This document shows, one piece after another, positions 32,142 to 37,758 of a stretch of 37,758 nt of DNA. Both the position numbers and the translations under genes were made by a program. Within the stretch, counting starts at the first letter, position 1. Every line of letters begins with the position of its first letter. Source of the stretch: DATCDR01 sp036510575 (GTDB lineage Bacteria > Actinomycetota > Acidimicrobiia > Acidimicrobiales > Bog-793); the NCBI GenBank assembly GCA_036510575.1, contig DATCDR010000058.1, positions 1-37,758 on the forward strand. Direction: 5' to 3'. The notes below the pieces were generated by a model. The model worked only from the letters and a program-made list of their open reading frames with translations, had not been told where the DNA came from and searched no databases.

Positions 32142-32786
32142 ATGGCGATCTCTGGCGCGAATCGATCCGCGCGTCGCAAATCGTCCGGCGCACACCGCAA
32201 GGTTTTGGACAAGGGATCCGACGGCGTAGAAGCCAATGCCCGGTTTACGGGTTCGATCGCCGCCGTGTTGCTCGTCCTTTTGGCGGCGGAAGGGCTTACC
32301 GTACTCCGGGTCCGGGCGCTGCTCACTCCGCACGTGTTCATCGGGGTATTGCTCATTCCGCCGATCCTCCTGAAAATCGGGAGCACGGGTTATCGGTTCG
32401 TCCGCTACTACGCAGGTTCGCCCGCGTACCGACAAAAGGGACCACCACCCGCGCTGTTGCGATTGCTCGGTCCGTTCGTCGTGGTCTTGACTGTTGTCCT
32501 GTTCGCGAGCGGTGTCGCCTTGTTGTTCGTCGGACCAGGTCTTCGTCAGAACCTGCTTTTGCTCCACAAGGCCAGCTTCGTCTTGTGGTTCGGCGCAATG
32601 GCAATCCACGTACTCAGCCACCTCCTCGACACCGCGCGCCTCGCGCCGCGAGACTTCTATTGGCGCACCCGCAAACAAGTCGCCGGTGCAGGTCTCCGTC
32701 AGTGGACGATTGTGGCAAGCCTCGCGGCCGGACTTCTGTTGGCAGCGCTTTCTGTCGGGCACGTAAGCCATTTCCTGGCAGGCTAA
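32142..32786 (+). CDS. Cytochrome b561-like four-helix membrane protein
   Basis: 214 residues. There are hydrophobic helices at about 37-57, 62-80, 107-130, 138-160 and 190-208. His residues sit in helices as in b-type haem proteins: LLTPHVFIGVLLIPP, LLLLHKASFVLWFGAMAIHV and LSHLLD. KIGSTGYRFVRYYAGSPAYR is a block seen in actinobacterial proteins of this type. It probably binds haem b and takes part in membrane electron transfer. The molecular partner is unknown. A hairpin terminator follows directly. Confidence 0.7.
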   Translation: MAISGANRSARRKSSGAHRKVLDKGSDGVEANARFTGSIAAVLLVLLAAEGLTVLRVRALLTPHVFIGVLLIPPILLKIGSTGYRFVRYYAGSPAYRQKGPPPALLRLLGPFVVVLTVVLFASGVALLFVGPGLRQNLLLLHKASFVLWFGAMAIHVLSHLLDTARLAPRDFYWRTRKQVAGAGLRQWTIVASLAAGLLLAALSVGHVSHFLAG

Positions 32787-32819
32787 GACGCCACCCCGTT
32801 TGCTGTGAGGGTTGGCGTC
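32787..32819 (+). terminator. Hairpin directly after the b561-like gene
   Basis: GACGCCA (32787-32793) pairs with TGGCGTC (32813-32819); an inner CCC/GGG extends the stem. It begins at the base after the stop codon. No T-run follows, which is common in GC-rich actinobacteria. Confidence 0.6.
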
Positions 32820-33671
32820 CTCCACGATGGCCATGAGGTGATCTGCGGGCATATACCACTAATAGAGGGTCACGCTCGCGTGCAAGGGCCGCGCGTGCAT
32901 CTCAGTTGCTCGCAGATGCGAGCGACTCAAAGCCGCGCGTTCTGTTCGGTCAGCGGCGCTCGAAGCGCGAGATCGGTAGATAAGGACAGGGCGAGCAGAG
33001 GACCTTCGCCACTTGTCGGATCAATCGTTGGGTAGCGTCAACCGGGAGCAGGCGGTGCCCCCATATCGGATGTCAGACATGAAAGTGTCGATCCTGTTGA
33101 TTTGTCCATGCTCCAGTCTGGGGAAGCACGCACTGGAGCCGGAGCGAGCGGTAAGCCCACGCTACCGGAAAGACGCCGACCGCCTTCGAGCACCCCAGGA
33201 TGCTCAGGGTGCTTGAGCAACCTGGAACTTCCTATGGCTGCTCTTCACGCCAGGCAGCTGATCGTCGTCGATGAGTGCTTACTCTTCCGGCGAGGAAGTG
33301 AGGCTGGCGCCACGGACAGCTCCTTAGCAACTGACGGCATCGACTCACCGGGCGGAAGGCGCACACAGGTCGTTCGTCGACAGTCAGAGAAATACCGAAA
33401 GGGAGTACGTACCTCTGGGTAGCTCACGACCAAACTCTCACAACAGCGGTACCCCTCATGGTCGAGATCCTTATGACGTCGTGCCCAGGTGGAGATCGAA
33501 TGAAGATCTTCGAACTCGTTCGGGGTGAGGCAGCCGATCGAGCTGTGCCGCCCACCTAAAGCAAGGCAGGTGAAGAGTCGCTGAGGATCCTCTGTGGATT
33601 GTCTTCATGCACGCGTCAGGTTCGAGGACGATTGTGATCTCTTCATCGATCGAGAAAGGCGCCCTAAGCGA
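32820..33671. other. Long gap with a second hairpin and a possible receiver-domain remnant
   Basis: About 850 bases. A 9-bp hairpin lies at 32905-32926 (GTTGCTCGC, AGAT, GCGAGCGAC). AGCACCC/GGGTGCT form another weak stem near 33190-33214. A plus-strand frame (33102-33422) contains HARQLIVVDECLLFRRGS, which resembles the start of NarL-type receivers (VDD-x-x-LFR-x-G), but nothing recognisable follows. No intact gene is seen. Confidence 0.4.
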
Positions 33672-34304
33672 TTGGAACACATTCTGGCAACTTGGGGATA
33701 TCTTGCGCTCTTCGGTATCGCCACGCTCGCGGCACTTGGCATACCCGTTGGCTCCGAGATCGCCATCGGCTACGCCGGCGTGCTCGCTAGCGGGCAGGCT
33801 GTCACCGGTCGCCACGACCACCTTCAGCTGGTACTCGTCATCATCGTCGCCACACTCGGCGAGGTCACTGGATCGTCCATTGGGTATGCGATCGGTCGCT
33901 TCGGAGGACGCAGCCTCGTCGATCGCCTCGGCAAGTACGTGCTCCTCAGTCATAAGGACCTCGACCGGGCCGAGGCATGGTTCGCTCGCAAGGGAGAACC
34001 GCTCGTGTTCTTCGGTCGCTTCATTCCGCTCGTGCGCTCGTTCATCTCGATCGCGGCGGGAATTGGCGAGATGGCGCTGGCGAAGTTCTTGGCCTTCACC
34101 CTCGCGGCCTGTGCCATCTGGTGCGGAGGGCTCGCGAGCATCGGATTCGCGCTCGGTTCGAGCTGGCACCGAATCGTCACGGACTTCAGCTACGTCGGCT
34201 ATCTCACCGCCGCACTGGTCGTCGTTGTCGGGATTATGTTTATCGCCCACCGGCTGCGCCAGCTCCAGCTAGAGCGCAGCATAGTACCGGATGAACGGGG
34301 CTGA
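33672..34304 (+). CDS. DedA-family membrane protein 2
   Basis: 210 residues from TTG 33672 (LEHILATWGYLALFG), chosen because it aligns with the start of the DedA protein at 30283 (VQHLLAHHGYVALIV); an ATG at 33594 would add 26 charged residues. Motifs: GIPVGSEIAIGYAGVLASGQ, LGEVTGSSIGYAIGRFGGRS, FFGRFIPLVRSFISIAAGIG and the acidic/basic DLDRAEAWFARKG. It keeps the conserved Arg of GRFIPLVRS, which the other copy also has (GRALPFLRP). It is not in an obvious operon; a terminator follows. A polyprenyl-phosphate or lipid flippase role is possible. Confidence 0.85.
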   Translation: MEHILATWGYLALFGIATLAALGIPVGSEIAIGYAGVLASGQAVTGRHDHLQLVLVIIVATLGEVTGSSIGYAIGRFGGRSLVDRLGKYVLLSHKDLDRAEAWFARKGEPLVFFGRFIPLVRSFISIAAGIGEMALAKFLAFTLAACAIWCGGLASIGFALGSSWHRIVTDFSYVGYLTAALVVVVGIMFIAHRLRQLQLERSIVPDERG

Positions 34305-34348
34305 GTCCGGGACACTATTTCCTATGCGGTGCTCGTAAGGCGGAGATC

Positions 34349-34374
34349 GGAGTGCCACCGGCCCTCGGCACTCC
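34349..34374 (+). terminator. Hairpin after DedA 2
   Basis: GGAGTGCC (34349-34356), ten bases, GGCACTCC (34367-34374): a perfect 8-bp stem 45 bases after the stop codon. There is no T-run. Confidence 0.55.
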
Positions 34375-34427
34375 CGGGTTGCCACCAGGCTATGGCCTCA
34401 CAAACAGCCTACGAAGAGAGTTTTCTC

Positions 34428-34459
34428 AATTCATGTCGCCTTAAGGTCCGGCCCCTACC
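34428..34459 (+). promoter_or_regulatory. Shared upstream element, good copy (DoxX-Rieske)
   Basis: AATTCATG (34428-34435), TCGC, CTTAAGGTCCG (34440-34450), GCCC, CTACC (34455-34459). All spacings equal those of the other good copies. The ATG follows 57 bases later. Confidence 0.6.
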
Positions 34460-34516
34460 CTCGACTTTAAGGAGCTTCGCCTGCGCGGGCTGGCCATCGA
34501 AAGAGCGAGGACGGAG

Positions 34517-35731
34517 ATGACAACAAGTCGGCGACGGCGTTCTTCTCAGCTCCGCGCCTCATCGCATCGCGCAGGACGGTCGGCTGAAGACCACAGCGTA
34601 GAAGAGAATAAACAGCGGACGCCGCCGCAGCTAACCGCGCCGCGAAGCATCGGGGAACTCTTCGGCGCGACGGGCGGCCACCTCCTAGTTCTCCGGGCAT
34701 TCCTTGGCGTCACGTTCGTGTTCGCCGGATTACAAAAGCTCGCCAATCAGAACTTCTTCAGCGCGAGCGCGCCGGGATCGTTCCAACAACAGTTGCGCGG
34801 ATCAATCCTCACGAGCCCGCTCCATCATCTCCTCTCTCCGGTGCTTCCGGTCGCCACGCTCGTCGCAGTGGTGATCTCCTTCGGTGAGGTCGCGGTTGGG
34901 CTCGGCACTTTGCTCGGCCTCTTCGGGCGTGTCGCCGCATTCGGTGGAATGCTGCTCTCACTTTCTTTCTTTCTCACCGTGAGCTTCAACGACAACCCCT
35001 ACTACTACGGACCAGACATCGTCTTTCTGTTTGCTTGGACGCCGTTTGTCCTCGAAGGTGCGGGTAGGTGGTCGCTTGACGCGCTCTTCGCCGATCGCGC
35101 CGCGCGCACGCGGGTTGCGTTGCAGAACGCCGCACTCCGGGGTGGTCCCGCTGCGCGAGGGCGGGTAGCGGAGTTCGACCGACGGGTCTTCCTCCAACGA
35201 GTCTCCGCGGCAGGAGTCGTCGGACTCGCTGGGCTCGTTCTCGGCGGCTTCGTCGCCGCGATTGGTCGACTCGTCCACGGTTCGCAACAAGTGGCCGGCA
35301 CGGGAGCGATAGGCGGGAACAACACAAGCCCCAGCACGAGCTCCCCCCCGCCGAGCAGCGGATCTGCGAGTTCACCGCCGACGAGCGCGCCAACGAGCTC
35401 CTCGGCAGGCCCCACGCCGAAGGGAACGCGCATTGGCCCGACGAGTGACGTACCAGTCGGTGGAGCGGCGAGCTTTAACGATCCAGCACAGGGCGTCCCA
35501 GCGCTTGTCGTGCAGCCGACACGCGGCTCGTTCCGCGCCTTCTCGGCGGTCTGTCCGCACGCCGGTTGCCAGGTGCAGTTCGATCAGCAAAACGACATCT
35601 TCGTCTGCCCATGCCACGGCTCCACCTTCAACGGCGTAACGGGCGCGGTCGAAGGGGGTCCTGCGCCTACTGGACTGTCCCCCATCACGATTGCACTCGG
35701 CTCGAACGGCCAGTTGTACGTGGATGGCTAG
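34517..35731 (+). CDS. DoxX-type membrane domain fused to a Rieske iron-sulfur domain
   Basis: 404 residues. Residues about 50-195 are a DoxX-like four-helix domain (LRAFLGVTFVFAGLQKLANQ, VISFGEVAVGLGTLLGLFGR, NPYYYGPDIVFLFAWTPFVL). A further membrane or Tat-like segment (RRVFLQRVSAAGVVGLAGLV, about 222-250) and a Ser/Pro/Thr linker lead to the Rieske domain (about 310-404). Its [2Fe-2S] ligands are complete: CPHAGC and CPCHGSTFNG. The linker puts the cluster outside the membrane. DoxX/DoxD proteins act on quinones in thiosulfate oxidation, so quinol- or quinone-linked electron transfer is likely, but the substrate is unknown. Confidence 0.88.
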   Translation: MTTSRRRRSSQLRASSHRAGRSAEDHSVEENKQRTPPQLTAPRSIGELFGATGGHLLVLRAFLGVTFVFAGLQKLANQNFFSASAPGSFQQQLRGSILTSPLHHLLSPVLPVATLVAVVISFGEVAVGLGTLLGLFGRVAAFGGMLLSLSFFLTVSFNDNPYYYGPDIVFLFAWTPFVLEGAGRWSLDALFADRAARTRVALQNAALRGGPAARGRVAEFDRRVFLQRVSAAGVVGLAGLVLGGFVAAIGRLVHGSQQVAGTGAIGGNNTSPSTSSPPPSSGSASSPPTSAPTSSSAGPTPKGTRIGPTSDVPVGGAASFNDPAQGVPALVVQPTRGSFRAFSAVCPHAGCQVQFDQQNDIFVCPCHGSTFNGVTGAVEGGPAPTGLSPITIALGSNGQLYVDG

Positions 35732-35735
35732 ATCT

Positions 35736-35764
35736 CCGGTTCGACGAAAACGATCCGTCGCCGG
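35736..35764 (+). terminator. Hairpin after DoxX-Rieske
   Basis: CCGG/CCGG with an inner CGACG (35742-35746) and CGTCG (35756-35760), starting five bases after the stop. Two unpaired T bases interrupt the left arm. Confidence 0.4.
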
Positions 35765-35867
35765 GCCCTTGGACATTTCGGCGCGAAGCGACGAAGGGTG
35801 GCAGATCCAGCAGCAATCTTCCATTCGCTCCACGCGTTGGCCAGGCAGCTTGGCGATCAATGGTCAA

Positions 35868-35899
35868 CGTTCATGTCCCCGTAAGGCTCGATCTTTACC
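35868..35899 (+). promoter_or_regulatory. Shared upstream element, strong copy (propeller 2)
   Basis: CGTTCATG (35868-35875), TCCC, CGTAAGGCTCG (35880-35890), ATCT, TTACC (35895-35899). The start codon at 36000 is 120 bases after the second block. The bases just downstream resemble those at 24103-24118. Confidence 0.75.
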
Positions 35900-35999
35900 G
35901 TTCCTTTTGTGAGGGACGAGCGCGACCGGATGCTCGTTGAATACTCGCGGTTTCAACCAGACGCATCGCCAAACTTCGCGAAGGCAATAATGATCTGCT

Positions 36000-37758
36000 G
36001 TGACGGGAGCAGATGATCGACGAGACCAATCCCGCCACGAACGACGATCCCGCTCCTTGGTCGAAGGTACGGCGGGGACGTCCGTTTCGGTGCGAACCAC
36101 ATCGACGGTGTCCCGGCCGGGCTCGGATTCGCGTGACGCGCGGCGTATCGCATCGCGACGGGCGCGTCGACGCGCGCAGGTTCGTCGTCGCCGCCTCGTG
36201 CTCGGCCTCATCTGCGTGCTGGCCATCGTCGTGATCGCCGTCGTCGTCTCCTCACATCCAGCGAAGCGTCCGTCAGGGCAGCCAGGTGCGAGCAGGGACG
36301 CGGCATCTTCGGCTGCGACGTCCACCGGCCCGGCCGCAGTCGAATCGGGCGAACTCCCCTGGCAACTCATCGCGCCGATTAGTCGTGAGGTGATCTTGCC
36401 TGGAACGCGACCGAATCAGCTGCTCATTGCCGGAGGACTCAGCGGATCGGGTTCCTCCGATTCGGGCATCTATGCACTCGACACGAAGAACGGCCAACTC
36501 GCCCTGATCGGCAGCCTTGGAACCGCCACCCATGATGCCGCCGGATCCCTCCTCGGCACGCACGCGCTGGTCTTTGGGGGCGGTAATTTGGCGCCGAGCG
36601 CGTCGACTCAGGGGTTCACTACAAGCGGAAGCGCCCTCGGTTCTGGCTCATTACCGCAAGCCCGTGCCGACGCCGTCGGCATCACAGTCGGCGCAACCGC
36701 TTACGTCATCGGCGGCTACGACGGACCCTCGCTCGACGCCGAGGTACTCGCCACGACCGATGGGCTGCACTTCACGAACGCGGCGACGCTCCCTGTCCCC
36801 GTACGATACCCAGCGGCTGCCGTGCTTGGGGGCAAGATCTACCTCTTTGGTGGCCAGGCGAGTGACGGCCGACCAGTTCGAAGCGTCCAAGTGATCGACC
36901 CGAGCACACATGCTGCGTCGCTCATCGGCGAGCTTCCGATTCCGCTTTCCGGCTCCGTCGCAGCAAACCTCGGCGGCACCATCTATCTCGCCGGAGGAGA
37001 CTCAGAAAGCGGCACCGCGCTTCGTCCGGTCGCGTCCATCTTCGCATTCGATCCCACATCGACCACGTTCCCTCGGGCGGGTGCACTGCCGCTCGCTGTG
37101 AGCAACGCCGGCGCAACGGTGCTCGGCACACGTCTTTGGATCGTCGGTGGCGAAACAGCAGGCGGTTCGCCGAGCTCCGCTGTGCAAATGATCAAGCCAA
37201 ATCGCAACTTCGGCCTTGCAGGAAAAGTCGGTGCCGGCTCACCCTTCTTCGGTGACCTGCTACTCGTCGCGGATCGAGGGAACAACCAACTCCTTCTGCT
37301 CAACGATGCCAACCAGGTGATCTGGACCTATCCGTCCGCGACCAAGCCGACGCCACCGGGAGGCTTCTACTTCCCTGACGACGCCTTCTTCATCCGTCAC
37401 GGGACGGCGATCATCTCCAACCAAGAGGAGAACGAGACGGTCGTCGAGATCGCCTATCCATCTGGGCGCATTCTCTGGCAATACGGTCATCCCCGCGTAT
37501 CCGGGTCGGGTCCCGGATACCTTAATAACCCCGATGACGCGTACTTGCTGCGCAATGGGGAGGTCACCGTCGCCGATCCGATGAACTGCCGCGTCCTCGT
37601 GATCAACCCGACAACGAAGGCCGTACTCACCCAGATCGGAACGACAGGCTCGTGCGCACACAACCCACCGACGGGAGTCGGATCACCGAATGGGGACACC
37701 CCGCTCAATGACGGGAACCTGCTGATCTCGGAGATCAACGGCAACTGGATCGATGAGT
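36000..37758 (+). CDS. Membrane-anchored double beta-propeller protein 2, 3' end outside window
   Basis: 586 codons are open to the window edge from GTG 36000, the first start after an in-frame TGA at 35991. The layout copies the protein at 24208: a basic tail (SRRARRRAQVRRRR), one membrane helix (about 66-84), a linker, Kelch repeats (LLIAGGLSGSGSSDSGIYAL, YVIGGYDGPSLDAEVL, IYLFGGQASDGRPVRSVQ, LWIVGGETAGG) and the start of the second propeller (LLVADRGNNQLLLLND, GRILWQYGHPRVSG). Many blocks are identical between the two, so this is a recent or strongly conserved duplication. About 150 residues should follow beyond the edge. Function is unknown. Confidence 0.82.
   Translation, partial: MTGADDRRDQSRHERRSRSLVEGTAGTSVSVRTTSTVSRPGSDSRDARRIASRRARRRAQVRRRRLVLGLICVLAIVVIAVVVSSHPAKRPSGQPGASRDAASSAATSTGPAAVESGELPWQLIAPISREVILPGTRPNQLLIAGGLSGSGSSDSGIYALDTKNGQLALIGSLGTATHDAAGSLLGTHALVFGGGNLAPSASTQGFTTSGSALGSGSLPQARADAVGITVGATAYVIGGYDGPSLDAEVLATTDGLHFTNAATLPVPVRYPAAAVLGGKIYLFGGQASDGRPVRSVQVIDPSTHAASLIGELPIPLSGSVAANLGGTIYLAGGDSESGTALRPVASIFAFDPTSTTFPRAGALPLAVSNAGATVLGTRLWIVGGETAGGSPSSAVQMIKPNRNFGLAGKVGAGSPFFGDLLLVADRGNNQLLLLNDANQVIWTYPSATKPTPPGGFYFPDDAFFIRHGTAIISNQEENETVVEIAYPSGRILWQYGHPRVSGSGPGYLNNPDDAYLLRNGEVTVADPMNCRVLVINPTTKAVLTQIGTTGSCAHNPPTGVGSPNGDTPLNDGNLLISEINGNWIDE

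Noticed and set aside
34324..34342. Further element copy near 34331 (CTCGTAAGGCGG)
   Set aside because: Only the CGTAAGGC part matches; the first block is broken and the spacing is wrong.
10038..35899. Reading the shared element as coding sequence
   Set aside because: In one frame it gives VHV-x-VRLD, in another FM-x-x followed by TAA. Flanking residues do not align between copies, and the four-base spacer varies without regard to codons, so a DNA or RNA site fits better.
1..37758. CRISPR arrays, tRNA or rRNA genes, insertion sequences
   Set aside because: No regularly spaced identical repeats, no cloverleaf-like gene and no transposase or terminal inverted repeats were seen. The repeated elements are dispersed regulatory-type sites.

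Overview
This is a GC-rich window with dense coding, many GTG and TTG starts, and a decaprenyl-phosphoryl-arabinose (DPA) pathway. DprE1 and DprE2 homologues, a DPPR synthase, two L,D-transpeptidases and an ECF sigma/zinc anti-sigma pair point to Actinomycetota. The respiratory set (A1-type haem-copper oxidase with an extra cupredoxin protein, a DoxX-Rieske fusion, a flavin-based extracytosolic reductase) makes an aerobic, possibly acidophilic or metal-oxidising lineage such as Acidimicrobiia plausible. The taxonomic placement is inference; no rRNA or marker gene is present.

Left part (1-9948): a minus-strand operon encodes a cupredoxin-like protein, CtaC, CtaD and a truncated CtaE. A 635-bp gap with a triple 14-bp repeat follows. 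Then come minus-strand ctaG and an ECF sigma gene, divergent from a plus-strand run: a membrane protein fused to a Sco1-type copper chaperone, a secreted beta-propeller-like protein and a zinc-finger anti-sigma factor. Together they look like a cytochrome oxidase biogenesis and copper-delivery region with its own sigma/anti-sigma pair.

Middle part (10089-19227): an exported L,D-transpeptidase; a ferric-reductase-like NAD(P)H oxidoreductase, an FMN-binding protein and ApbE (a flavin electron-export cassette); a secreted acid phosphatase-like phosphoesterase; and a minus-strand unit of a second L,D-transpeptidase, a damaged OmpR-type response regulator and an intact sensor kinase.

Right part (19228-37758): an envelope island. 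It has three paralogous phosphodiester-glycosidase (NAGPA-like) proteins, one with a one-base frameshift. A minus-strand operon encodes glycosidase, CHAP hydrolase and GT51 peptidoglycan glycosyltransferase. A six-gene plus-strand operon encodes a double beta-propeller membrane protein, glycosidase, DPPR synthase, DprE1, DedA and DprE2. Then follow a cytochrome-b561-like protein, a second DedA protein, the DoxX-Rieske fusion, and a second copy of the double-propeller gene that runs off the window.

The strongest unexplained signal is a repeated upstream element: CGTTCATG, four variable bases, CGTAAGGCTCG, four variable bases, then (T/G/C)TACC or similar. Good copies lie ahead of the second L,D-transpeptidase, two glycosidase genes, both propeller genes, the b561-like gene and the DoxX-Rieske gene. 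Weaker copies lie near the first L,D-transpeptidase, the ferric reductase and the phosphoesterase. It suggests one regulon joining envelope remodelling, DPA synthesis and membrane redox proteins.
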